Shown here: piece by piece, positions 8,299 to 15,237 of the stretch
How the letters are laid out: each line of letters begins with the position of its first letter
How positions within the stretch are numbered: the stretch's first letter is position 1
NCBI GenBank assembly: GCA_964545345.1
Contig: CAZJFE010000009.1
Span: forward strand, 1 to 26,607
Direction of reading: 5' to 3'
From: JAUSKF01 sp964545345
GTDB taxonomy: Bacteria > Patescibacteriota > Minisyncoccia > UBA6257 > WO2-44-18
DNA length: 26,607 nt
Translations under genes and position numbers: made by a program
The notes under the pieces: model-generated
Told to the model about the DNA's origin: nothing
What the model saw: the letters and a program-made list of their open reading frames with translations, nothing else
The model's database searches: none

Positions 8299-10010
8299 AC
8301 TTAAATAGATTTCTATTCTCGTTTTTGGCGTTTTTTTGCTTAAGTTTTTCTTTTTTATTCTCTATTTCCGTCGCTGAGGCGGCTTCTTTGTACTTTTCTC
8401 CGGCCAGCGCCAGCTATCCCGTTGATCGAAATTTCACGGTTAGCGTCCGGGTCAGTACTTCGCAAGCAATGAACGCGGCGGAGGGTAAGATTAGTTTTCC
8501 AACCGCTAAGTTGCAGGTTGTTTCTGTTTCCAAAACTGGTTCTATATTCAACCTTTGGGTGCAGGAGCCGTCTTTTTCTAATGCCGGAGGATCCGGAAAT
8601 GTCAGTTTTGAAGGGGTGGTTTTGAATCCCGGCTTTACCGGCGATGGAAAAATTCTGGATATAGTTTTCCGGGTTCAATCGGAGGGTTCTGCGGCGGTAA
8701 ACTTCGCAAGCGGATCGGTTTTGGCTAACGATGGTCAGGGCACCAGCCTTCCGGTGGATTTTAGAGCGGGAAATTACTTTTTGCAGAAAGCCACAGCGGC
8801 ACCGGAACCTTCAACCGGTAGCAATCTTCCATCAAAGCCTTCCGTCTCACATTATATAAAAACTGCTGACGGCGGCTCCATACTTTTTAATAATAGCGAC
8901 AACAGAATTATATGGACTAATAGTACCTACGCGCGGCTTACTTGGCGTTTACCGATAGGAGTTACTGGTGTGGTTGAATCACTGGACGACCATCCTTCTA
9001 CTAATATCGGTAGCCAATCCGAAGGGTCATTTGACAGCAAAACCTTTAATTTTCTGGAAGAGGGTAAGCACTATTATCACATCCGATATTTAGGCGCGCA
9101 GGGCGCCGGACCGATCCTTCATTTTCCGCTGTTTGTGGACTTAACCCCGCCCGAGGATTTACAAGCTGTTTTTTCTGAAGGCGGAGCAGGCGGCGGTGAG
9201 CCATTTCTAGCTTCAAAATTAGTTTTTTCGGCGAAAGACTGGTTGTCGGGACTGGATTATTATGAATTGAAGGTAGGGGACGCGGATTGGGTGAAAGTTA
9301 ATCTTTTGGCGGATGGCTCCGGAGAGTTCTTATTGATTGGGCAGACTCCCGGCATACAATCAGTGTTGATTCGTGCAATTGATTTGGCGGGCAATGTAGC
9401 GGAAATTAAGACCGGCGTTTCAATAGCCTTAACAGCTCCGCCGCTGATTACCGAATATCCCAGGCACATTGTTTCTCCTGGCCAGAAATTAGTTATTAAA
9501 GGTAGCGCCTCAGCAAACGCCGGTATTGAGGTGAGTGTCATAATCGGTAAGAAAGAGCCGATACTTCTATCAACTAAAGCGGATGAGGCCGGTCAATGGC
9601 AGGTCTCTTATTCAGATATATTATCTTCCGGAATCGCTAAGATTACTGCGAAGCAGATTTTGGGAACCGGCGCTGAGAGTTCAGAGAGTGCTCCTGTTTA
9701 TACAAGTATCAATTCGCTTTTGTGGCGTTTGGCAATTTGGATTTTCAACGCCGGGGCGATTTCAATTCTAGCGCTGGTAGCGCTGGCGGTCGTAAGTTTC
9801 GCGGCATATTGGTATTGGCATAAATTTAAAATGTTCAGGAAGAAATTACGGCGCGAAGCCAAGGAAGTAGAAGAGGTTCTAGCGCATGGCGTCGCTAAAA
9901 TTAAAAAAGAATTGGAAAGGGGAGACGCGCGGCAAAAGATTTCTCAGGATCTCGGCGAGATCAAGAAAGAGGTTGAGAAGGAGTTGAAGGATTTAGATAA
10001 AAAGATCTAA
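8286..10010 (+). CDS. Large cohesin-domain membrane protein with Ig-like repeats and cytoplasmic coiled coil
   Basis: 574 residues. A signal peptide (about 1-32, ending AEA) is followed by a cohesin-like domain (about 34-165; FSPASASYPVDRNFTVSV, then IFNLWVQEP), several Ig-like domains (about 185-460; e.g. DLTPPEDLQAVFSEGG, and ITEYPRHIVSPGQKLVIKG), a transmembrane helix (about 480-508), and a highly charged cytoplasmic tail (about 510-574) rich in Lys/Glu and likely coiled coil. It overlaps the upstream cohesin gene by 13 bases. The tail could link the surface scaffold to something inside the cell; that is inference. Confidence 0.85.
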   Translation: MAALNLNRFLFSFLAFFCLSFSFLFSISVAEAASLYFSPASASYPVDRNFTVSVRVSTSQAMNAAEGKISFPTAKLQVVSVSKTGSIFNLWVQEPSFSNAGGSGNVSFEGVVLNPGFTGDGKILDIVFRVQSEGSAAVNFASGSVLANDGQGTSLPVDFRAGNYFLQKATAAPEPSTGSNLPSKPSVSHYIKTADGGSILFNNSDNRIIWTNSTYARLTWRLPIGVTGVVESLDDHPSTNIGSQSEGSFDSKTFNFLEEGKHYYHIRYLGAQGAGPILHFPLFVDLTPPEDLQAVFSEGGAGGGEPFLASKLVFSAKDWLSGLDYYELKVGDADWVKVNLLADGSGEFLLIGQTPGIQSVLIRAIDLAGNVAEIKTGVSIALTAPPLITEYPRHIVSPGQKLVIKGSASANAGIEVSVIIGKKEPILLSTKADEAGQWQVSYSDILSSGIAKITAKQILGTGAESSESAPVYTSINSLLWRLAIWIFNAGAISILALVALAVVSFAAYWYWHKFKMFRKKLRREAKEVEEVLAHGVAKIKKELERGDARQKISQDLGEIKKEVEKELKDLDKKI

Positions 10011-10011
10011 G

Positions 10012-10055
10012 GAGTAATCGCGAATAATGCGAATTGGAGAGGTAATATTGCGAAT
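10012..10055 (+). repeat. 44-bp interspersed repeat, copy A
   Basis: Begins GAGTAATCGCGAATAATGCG and ends TAATATTGCGAAT. It shares this layout with 13428-13471, 14996-15038 and, inverted, 13502-13545. Each copy carries recurrent CGAAT motifs. Copy A fills the gap between two convergent stop codons. Confidence 0.75.
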
Positions 10056-10060
10056 GGGCC

Positions 10061-10861
10061 CTATAAGATTCGGGGGGTTCCGCCTTCGAATTGGATCTTT
10101 TTGAGCATCAATTTGCCATCTTTTAATTCCGCTTCTAGGATTTTCATCCGCCGGCCATTCTGAATAGTCCAAACGCCTGGTTCGGGATTAAGGGCGCGAA
10201 CTTTGCGTTCAATGATTACCGGGTCGTCTTTGGAGAGATCAACCTGCCCATCTTCGGTGGTGAATTTTTTTGTGAAAGTGGCTTCGTCGTCATTTTGCGG
10301 TTGAGGTCTGGTTTTACCGGCAATAAAAGAGGGGAGGATTTCCGCCAGCAATTTACCGGAAAGATGAGCTAAGCGCTCTTCCAGTGTCCGATAATCGTTC
10401 TGCTCAACCAGAAGAGTTTTTTGGGCCAAGATGGATCCGTTATCCACCTTCTCATCAATCATAAATAGTGAAGTTCCGGTTTCGGCTTCTCCGGCAAGAA
10501 TGGCTGATTGAATCGGGGTCGCTCCGCGGTATTTTGGCAAAAGAGATGGATGAACGCCAATCACGCCTAATTTTGGCAGTTCAATGACATTTTTAGGCAA
10601 TATTTTGGAGTAAGCGGCCACTACAAAGAAATCAAAGCCATTACTAAGGTAGTTAGCAATTTCTTCTTTTGTTTCCGGCTGGGCGATGGATATCTCATTT
10701 TCTTTCGCTAGAATTTTTGTGGGCGGGGGAGTAATGATCTTTTTTCTGCCAATGGGTTTATCTGGGTTGCATACCACCAAAGTCGGTGGAAATCCGCCGG
10801 CTATCAGTTCCTTGAGAACTATCTCAGCGAATTTTGGGCTTCCGAAAAATGCGTAATTCAT
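10061..10861 (-). CDS. fmt: Methionyl-tRNA formyltransferase, short, with altered active-site residue
   Basis: 266 residues, against roughly 310 in typical bacteria. The N-terminal formyltransferase domain is clear: FFGSPKFAE start, SLLPKYRGATPIQ motif, and an Asp at 140 in KVDNGSIL. The protein stops just after the EGGTP segment, where the last C-terminal helix usually begins. The family motif around the catalytic pair is normally INVH; here it reads IGVH (residues 101-104), so the catalytic Asn (E. coli N106) is Gly102, while His104 and Asp140 remain. It would formylate Met-tRNA for initiation using 10-formyl-THF. It lies 4 bases downstream of def. Family assignment is secure; activity is uncertain because of the substitution. 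Confidence 0.92.
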   Translation of the reverse strand: MNYAFFGSPKFAEIVLKELIAGGFPPTLVVCNPDKPIGRKKIITPPPTKILAKENEISIAQPETKEEIANYLSNGFDFFVVAAYSKILPKNVIELPKLGVIGVHPSLLPKYRGATPIQSAILAGEAETGTSLFMIDEKVDNGSILAQKTLLVEQNDYRTLEERLAHLSGKLLAEILPSFIAGKTRPQPQNDDEATFTKKFTTEDGQVDLSKDDPVIIERKVRALNPEPGVWTIQNGRRMKILEAELKDGKLMLKKIQFEGGTPRIL

Positions 10862-10865
10862 TCGC

Positions 10866-11345
10866 CTATTTCACCAGTGGAATTCGTTCCACTTGTTTTG
10901 CTTTATCTATGAAAAGCCCACCGTTTAAATGATCAACTTCATGTTGAAATACTTTTGCCAGAAGACCCCAAGCTTTTATTTTTATCGGGTGGCCATTAGC
11001 ATCCAACCCTTTTAAGGTAACTCGGGCTGGTCGCTCAACCTGTCCGAAAATGCCCGGGATACTCAGGCACCCTTCATCTAAGGTGCTAGTTTCTGATGAT
11101 TTTTGAATAATTTCCGGGTTAAAGATCGCATAAAATTTGCTTTCTACTCTGGCCACGAAAACTTTCATATCCAGGCCGATTTGGTTGGCGCTTAAGCCGA
11201 TTCCTTCTGCTTCGTGCATATCGCGGCGCATGCGTTGAACCAGCTCTCGGACTTCTTTTTTTGTGAACTTTCCAAAATCAAAAGCGGCGGTTTTTGTCCG
11301 CAAGAATTTCTCGTCTTTTTTATTTGCTATAGTAACTATATTCAT
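10866..11345 (-). CDS. def: Peptide deformylase
   Basis: 159 residues, a usual length. All three metal-site motifs are visible: GIGLSANQIG (motif 1), EGCLSIPG (motif 2, with the metal-binding Cys) and QHEVDHLNG (motif 3, HExxH). It removes the formyl group from new N-terminal methionines in the cytosol and pairs with the fmt gene just downstream. The starting ATG (11345-11343) lies at the edge of a TACGAAA-type repeat region separating it from the GxxExxY gene, so its original upstream context may have been interrupted. Confidence 0.95.
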   Translation of the reverse strand: MNIVTIANKKDEKFLRTKTAAFDFGKFTKKEVRELVQRMRRDMHEAEGIGLSANQIGLDMKVFVARVESKFYAIFNPEIIQKSSETSTLDEGCLSIPGIFGQVERPARVTLKGLDANGHPIKIKAWGLLAKVFQHEVDHLNGGLFIDKAKQVERIPLVK

Positions 11346-11378
11346 ACGAAATTACGGAACAATACGAAAGTACGAAAC
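11343..11378. repeat. TACGAAA-type repeat, left border of GxxExxY cassette
   Basis: Contains several spaced copies of TACGAAA/TACGGAA. It matches, in inverted orientation and imperfectly, the segment at 11782-11819 on the other side of the GxxExxY gene. Confidence 0.55.
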
Positions 11379-11392
11379 GGCTTGGAAGCAGG

Positions 11393-11800
11393 TCATACTA
11401 AGTTTACAATTCTTTTAAATTTAACTCCCGACCTAGTAAATCTGGCTAAAATTCCAAGTTTTAAGTCGGTCGCTTTAAGATAATTATAGAGCTGGTCAAT
11501 ATCGTTCTTATTGAATCTGTTTCTTTGTTTTAGTTCAAGCACCATCCTTTCATCTATCAAGAAATCAAGGTAGTTCGTGGCAAGAAATTCACCGCGATAA
11601 GTTATTTTTACTGGTAGTTCTTTGGAGTACGGTACTTTCGAGTTTTTCAGAGCGATTTCGACGGCTTTTTGATATTGATTTTCTCGGTAACCATAGCCAA
11701 GCTCTAGGAAAACGTCAAACAATATGCCAACTATTTGGTAACTTAGGTCCGGATATATTAGGTCAGGTTTGTAGACTTTACTTTTCGTATTTTGGTACAT
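11393..11800 (-). CDS. GxxExxY family protein
   Basis: 135 residues. The family signature is visible as GYRENQY (GxxExxY) after IVGILFDVFLELG, followed by the conserved basic and Glu residues of this small family (e.g. LDFLIDERMVLELKQ). The biochemical role of the family is not established; a nuclease-like fold has been considered because of the conserved acidic/Lys pattern, which I regard as unproven. The gene overlaps the upstream unknown gene by 23 bases, and both ends lie in TACGAAA-type repeats in opposite orientation, suggesting insertion as a cassette between def and its neighbour. Confidence 0.85.
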   Translation of the reverse strand: MYQNTKSKVYKPDLIYPDLSYQIVGILFDVFLELGYGYRENQYQKAVEIALKNSKVPYSKELPVKITYRGEFLATNYLDFLIDERMVLELKQRNRFNKNDIDQLYNYLKATDLKLGILARFTRSGVKFKRIVNLV

Positions 11801-12080
11801 TTTCGTATTTTCGTAAGTTTTGGTTTTTTAGGATTTTCATAAAATAAGCGCCTTTATTGCGGACCTCTTTATTTTCCGCCACCGTTTTTGCTAAACGAAG
11901 CATTTCCGAACCGCCATGTTTTTTTGCCAGCTTCATATAAAGCGACTTATGCTCCCAGTCCTCTAAAATATTCGCAATTTCCAAACCAGTCAACTGGTGT
12001 GGCCCGTAGGCGCGGCTTTCCGATGAGCGTCGGCTCAGTTCCCTCATGTATTCATTTCTGGAGTCATCAATTGAGCGCAT
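11778..12080 (-). CDS. Small hypothetical protein, C-terminus encoded by repeat
   Basis: 100 residues, product not recognised. It is hydrophilic and apparently helical, with RNEYMRELSRRSSESRAYG near the start and NKGAYFMKIL near the end. The last 15 or so residues (LRKYENVPKYEK) are encoded by the TACGAAA-type repeat, so the natural C-terminus may have been replaced. A TATAAT (12092-12087) sits 6 bases before the ATG, inside a 25-bp palindrome, implying a leaderless and possibly regulated transcript. It is the first gene of the leftward group leading to def and fmt. Confidence 0.7.
   Translation of the reverse strand: MRSIDDSRNEYMRELSRRSSESRAYGPHQLTGLEIANILEDWEHKSLYMKLAKKHGGSEMLRLAKTVAENKEVRNKGAYFMKILKNQNLRKYENVPKYEK
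11782..11819. repeat. TACGAAA-type repeat, right border of GxxExxY cassette
   Basis: On the - strand it reads as several TACGAAA units separated by short spacers. It is an imperfect inverted counterpart of 11343-11378. It overlaps the end of the 100-aa gene and the start of the GxxExxY gene. Confidence 0.55.
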
Positions 12081-12105
12081 ACTCTAATTATAGTAGAATT
12101 AGAGT
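12081..12105 (-). promoter_or_regulatory. Palindrome over the promoter of the 100-aa gene (candidate operator)
   Basis: ACTCTAATT (12081-12089) and AATTAGAGT (12097-12105) form a perfect 9-bp inverted repeat with a 7-base centre. The leftward -10 TATAAT (12092-12087) is inside it, and the ATG starts right at its edge. This is the geometry of a repressor site; no regulator gene is adjacent. Confidence 0.5.
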
Positions 12106-12118
12106 AAACGGAGCGAGT

Positions 12119-12220
12119 CCCGTTAGAAGTTTTACACAACAGGGACTACAGACTAATGAATAATTATTTATAAATTTATGATTTTTCAAAGGACGATGTT
12201 CAATCAATATTTCTAACGGG
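12119..12220. repeat. Inverted repeat bounding the ctp upstream region
   Basis: CCCGTTAGAA (12119-12128) and TTCTAACGGG (12211-12220) are perfect 10-bp complements enclosing an AT-rich 82-base stretch. The right arm abuts the ATG of the protease gene. It could be a 5'-leader structure hiding the start, or termini of a small inserted element. Confidence 0.5.
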
Positions 12221-13453
12221 ATGAGGATTTCTAAAGGAGCTTTATCGGTTTTTAGCGCTAGCGCGGTGGCGATCGCCTTAGTGGGTGGCACCTTTTTTGT
12301 TGGATATCGTTCTGGCCAGCGTGATCCAAAAGTAATCACGGTTAAAAATATAACCAACATTGATGACCCGGATGTTAAGGCCGATTTCGGTATTTTTTGG
12401 CAGGTTTGGGAGAAGTTGAAGGAGCAGCATGTTGATGGTGGGACCGCTAAGGATAAGGACCTGGTTTATGGTTCCGTCCACGGCCTGGTAGGAGCTCTAA
12501 AGGATCCCCACACCATCTTTTTGCCGCCATCAGACGCCAAGAAGTTTGAGGAAGACGTTTCCGGTCATTTTGGCGGTATCGGCGCGGAGATTGGAGTTCG
12601 CGATGAACAACTAGTCATAATTGCCCCGGTAAAAGATTCCCCGGCTGATCTCGCCGGTCTGAAACCGAAAGATAAGATTATTGAAGTGGATGGAACTTTC
12701 GTTTCTAATATGCCGGTGAATGAGGCGGTGAAATTGATTCGCGGTGAAATCGGGACGAAGGTAGTATTGATGATTCTTCGCAATGGCTGGGATCAGCCGA
12801 AAAAATTTGAAATTATCCGGGATGAAATAAAAACCCCAACTTTAGACTGGGATGTAAAGGAAGGGAATATTTTGCACATAAAACTATATTCTTTCAATGA
12901 AAACGCTCCCTATCTCTTTTATCGGGCGATTGTTGATGGGTCTCTGAAGGGAGCCGATGGAATCGTATTAGACATGCGTAACAATCCCGGTGGATTTTTG
13001 GAAGTTGCTGTTAATTTGGCTGGCTGGTTTTTCCCAAGGGGCACCGTGGTTGTAACTGAGGCGTTTAGAGACGGCAATGACCGGGTATTTCGGACTAATG
13101 GCAATGGGGCGTTGCAAGATGTTCCGGTGGTGGTCCTGATTAATAATGGATCCGCTTCGGCGTCCGAGATTTTGGCCGGCGCTTTAAAAGATCTTAAGCA
13201 ATCTCCGCTGGTAGGGGAAAAGAGCTTTGGTAAGGGCAGTGTGCAAGAGCTTCAATCGTTGAAAGACGGTTCCAGCTTAAAAATAACGGTCGCGAAGTGG
13301 GTGATGCCTAAGGGGGCAGTGATTGATAAAATCGGTCTGGCGCCGGACTATGAAGTGAAATTAACTGAAGAAGATATCAAGGAAGATTCTGATCCTCAGC
13401 TAACCAAAGCGTTTGAGGTTTTGAAGGGAGTAATCTCGAATAATGCAAATTAA
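12221..13453 (+). CDS. S41 family C-terminal processing peptidase (CtpA-like)
   Basis: 410 residues. An N-terminal membrane segment (about 8-29) anchors it facing outward. A PDZ domain (about 112-200; GIGAEIG, SPADLAGLKPKDKIIEVDG) recognises substrate C-termini. The S41 catalytic domain follows, with the NNGSASASE motif (Ser about 313) and the FGKGSVQ motif (Lys about 338) forming the Ser/Lys dyad. It likely trims or degrades envelope proteins. No strong Shine-Dalgarno is seen; the base before the ATG belongs to an inverted repeat. The C-terminal VISNNAN and stop are encoded by the 44-bp repeat copy B. Confidence 0.93.
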   Translation: MRISKGALSVFSASAVAIALVGGTFFVGYRSGQRDPKVITVKNITNIDDPDVKADFGIFWQVWEKLKEQHVDGGTAKDKDLVYGSVHGLVGALKDPHTIFLPPSDAKKFEEDVSGHFGGIGAEIGVRDEQLVIIAPVKDSPADLAGLKPKDKIIEVDGTFVSNMPVNEAVKLIRGEIGTKVVLMILRNGWDQPKKFEIIRDEIKTPTLDWDVKEGNILHIKLYSFNENAPYLFYRAIVDGSLKGADGIVLDMRNNPGGFLEVAVNLAGWFFPRGTVVVTEAFRDGNDRVFRTNGNGALQDVPVVVLINNGSASASEILAGALKDLKQSPLVGEKSFGKGSVQELQSLKDGSSLKITVAKWVMPKGAVIDKIGLAPDYEVKLTEEDIKEDSDPQLTKAFEVLKGVISNNAN

Positions 13454-13471
13454 AGATTTAATATTGCGAAT
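13428..13471 (+). repeat. 44-bp interspersed repeat, copy B
   Basis: Same layout as copy A (GAGTAATC start, TAATATTGCGAAT end). It overlaps the last codons of the protease gene. With the inverted copy C it can form a long stem around a 30-base loop. Confidence 0.75.
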
Positions 13472-13501
13472 TGTGAGGACTCCGGAGCGTTCGGCTATTA
13501 T

Positions 13502-13545
13502 ATTCGCAATATTACGCTTCCAGATTCGAATTATTAGCGATTACT
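13502..13545 (-). repeat. 44-bp interspersed repeat, copy C (inverted)
   Basis: On the - strand it shows GTAATC near the start and TAATATTGCGAAT at the end, like copies A, B and D. It ends 3 bases before the rplI start codon, so the B/C stem would occupy the whole protease-rplI gap. Confidence 0.72.
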
Positions 13546-13548
13546 GAC

Positions 13549-13977
13549 ATGAAGGTGCTTTTGTTGCAAGATGTAAAAAAAATTGGGAGGAAGTTTGATA
13601 TTAAAGACGTTTCTGATGGCTACGCGCGCAATTTTCTAATCTCTAAAAAATTGGCGATTCCGGCGGACGATTCGGCCTTGCGGCTAAAAGCGGAGATGGA
13701 TCGGAAGGACCAAGAGGCGAAGGCCTCTGCCGTGGCGGCAGTGAGAAAGCTTAGCGGGGAAATTTTGGAATTTAAAGTCCGCTCAGGAGACAAAGGTGAG
13801 GTTTTTGGTTCGGTGACTGAGGCAGATATCAAAAAATCCCTGGAAGCCAAGGGCTATCAGGGATTTTCTGTTGATCTGGATCATTCGTTACGTTTTCTGG
13901 GCGATCGAGACGTGGATCTGGTTTTCGGTAAGGGGATTAAAGGCAAAGTCCGAGTTAGGCTACTTCCACAATCTTGA
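13549..13977 (+). CDS. rplI: 50S ribosomal protein L9
   Basis: 142 residues, close to the usual 148. The N-terminal domain starts MKVLLLQDVKKIGRKFDIKD with the conserved GYARNFLI motif, followed by the long connecting helix (about 42-72) and the C-terminal rRNA-binding domain (GEVFGSVTEADI). It is part of the large ribosomal subunit near the L1 stalk. It lies just after the inverted repeat pair B/C and overlaps rpmA by 23 bases, tail to tail. Confidence 0.96.
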   Translation: MKVLLLQDVKKIGRKFDIKDVSDGYARNFLISKKLAIPADDSALRLKAEMDRKDQEAKASAVAAVRKLSGEILEFKVRSGDKGEVFGSVTEADIKKSLEAKGYQGFSVDLDHSLRFLGDRDVDLVFGKGIKGKVRVRLLPQS

Positions 13978-14227
13978 TATAGCGAGTAGTGCCGTCAAAA
14001 CGAGTCTTCTTGCCGGAATTAAATTTAACGACGCCACTTTTCATAGCGTACAGAGTGTCGTCGCCGGCCTGCCGAACATTTTTACCCGGAACGTACTGAT
14101 GACCCCTTTGGCGAATGATAATCTCACCGACTTTAACGGGCTGTTTATCATTAACTTTTACTCCTAAGCGCTTACTGCGTGATTCGCGGCCTAACTTTGT
14201 TGAGCCGCCTGATTTTGTATGTGCCAT
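13955..14227 (-). CDS. rpmA: 50S ribosomal protein L27
   Basis: 90 residues. It starts MAHTKSGGSTKLGRESRSKR, with no N-terminal extension of the Firmicutes kind, and contains the conserved IIIRQRG and YVPGKNV motifs. L27 sits near the peptidyl transferase centre. A TATAAA (14239-14234) lies 6 bases before the ATG, so the mRNA is probably leaderless. The 3' end overlaps convergent rplI. Confidence 0.97.
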   Translation of the reverse strand: MAHTKSGGSTKLGRESRSKRLGVKVNDKQPVKVGEIIIRQRGHQYVPGKNVRQAGDDTLYAMKSGVVKFNSGKKTRFDGTTRYIKIVEVA

Positions 14228-14273
14228 AGCCGATTTATATTATTAAAGACCATTTTAGACTATAATTTTAGAT
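14228..14273. promoter_or_regulatory. Divergent leaderless promoters for rpmA and the exonuclease gene
   Basis: Leftward: TATAAA at 14239-14234, then 6 bases, then the rpmA ATG. Rightward: TATAAT at 14261-14266, then 7 bases, then the ATG at 14274. There is no room for Shine-Dalgarno sites. Confidence 0.65.
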
Positions 14274-14993
14274 ATGTCAAACCAGCCGAAGTTGGTGTTG
14301 GATATTGAGACGGTAGGGGAGAATTTTGATAGCTTGGATGAAGTCACCCAAGAAAATTTGACGCGCTGGATTAGGAAAGACGCGAGTAACGACGCGGATT
14401 ATAAGAATTCCCTGGATGATCTGAAAAACGGAATGGGATTTTCGCCGTTGACCGGTCAGATTGTCGCTATCGGCGTATTAGATTACTTCAAGAACGAAGG
14501 GGCGGTTTATTATCAGGCGCCCGGTCAAAGTAACCAGGATTCTTCCGAGGGTGGCATTAAATTCAAACAGCTTACTGAAAAGGATATGCTGGACACCTTT
14601 TGGAAAGTGGCCCAGTATTATCACGAATTTATTACTTTCAACGGCCGAGCTTTTGACGCGCCATTTCTGATGGTCCGGTCGGCTGTTCATGGGATTAAAC
14701 CCACGAAGGATTTGATGCGCTCGCGCTATTTGTATCAACAAAGCCCGGATTCCGTGCATATTGATTTAGCGGAGCAACTTTCTTTTTATGGAGCCACTCG
14801 TCGTAAGGGCAGTTTGCATCTTTGGAGTCGGGCCTTTGGAATTGAGAGCCCAAAATCCGGCGGTATCACCGGAGACGATGTCGGTCAGTTATTTCGCGAT
14901 GGGAAGTGTTTGGATATTGCAAAATATAACGTTGGAGATCTGCGGGCCACTCGGTCTCTTTATGAAAAGTGGGATAGTCATCTCAGTTTTTAG
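14274..14993 (+). CDS. DEDD 3'-5' exonuclease (PolB-exonuclease-like)
   Basis: 239 residues. It matches the family of predicted 3'-5' exonucleases related to the DNA polymerase B proofreading domain: Exo I LDIET (Asp10, Glu12), Exo II ITFNGRAFDAPFL with the second Asp, and Exo III near the C-terminus, KYNVGDLRAT. It should degrade single-stranded DNA or RNA ends in the cytoplasm. It is divergent from rpmA with a -10 box 7 bases before the start. It is followed by repeat copy D. Confidence 0.88.
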   Translation: MSNQPKLVLDIETVGENFDSLDEVTQENLTRWIRKDASNDADYKNSLDDLKNGMGFSPLTGQIVAIGVLDYFKNEGAVYYQAPGQSNQDSSEGGIKFKQLTEKDMLDTFWKVAQYYHEFITFNGRAFDAPFLMVRSAVHGIKPTKDLMRSRYLYQQSPDSVHIDLAEQLSFYGATRRKGSLHLWSRAFGIESPKSGGITGDDVGQLFRDGKCLDIAKYNVGDLRATRSLYEKWDSHLSF

Positions 14994-14995
14994 TT

Positions 14996-15038
14996 GAGTA
15001 ATCACGAATATACGAATTTAAGATTTAATATTGCGAAT
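14996..15038 (+). repeat. 44-bp interspersed repeat, copy D
   Basis: GAGTAATC start and TTTAATATTGCGAAT end, as in copy B. It begins 2 bases after the exonuclease stop and ends 9 bases before the next small ORF. Confidence 0.75.
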
Positions 15039-15047
15039 AAGATAATA

Positions 15048-15173
15048 ATGAAGAAACAGGTTTTTATAATTTCAATCATTTTACTTTTAACTTTTTTAGC
15101 CGGGCTCGGGGCGGGCTATTTGATTAGAGGAGAGCAAAGCAAAACCCCGATTATTATTGAGAAGAGTAATTAA
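15048..15173 (+). CDS. 41-residue predicted membrane peptide
   Basis: A short ORF starting MKKQVFIISIILLLTF, with one transmembrane helix (about 5-25) and a short outside tail ending IIIEKSN. It resembles the N-terminal anchor of larger exported proteins, so it may be a remnant whose domain has been lost, or a true small membrane protein. No Shine-Dalgarno is visible. Function unknown. Confidence 0.5.
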   Translation: MKKQVFIISIILLLTFLAGLGAGYLIRGEQSKTPIIIEKSN

Positions 15174-15202
15174 TGCGGGTGTTGGGGTGGGGATAACTAG
15201 TC

Positions 15203-15231
15203 TTGACGCCATCCGCCGATTATCTTAAATT
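15203..15231 (+). promoter_or_regulatory. Candidate promoter of the structured RNA
   Basis: TTGACG (15203-15208), a 17-base spacer and TAAATT (15226-15231). Transcription would start near 15238, ahead of the two folded domains. The -10 is imperfect. Confidence 0.45.
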
Positions 15232-15237
15232 AGTAAT

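Noticed and set aside
13428..13545. Inverted repeats B and C as a rho-independent terminator
   Set aside because: The potential stem is long and AT-rich and no T run follows.
10012..15038. The 44-bp repeats as a CRISPR array
   Set aside because: Only four copies, thousands of bases apart or inverted, with no regular spacers or cas genes.
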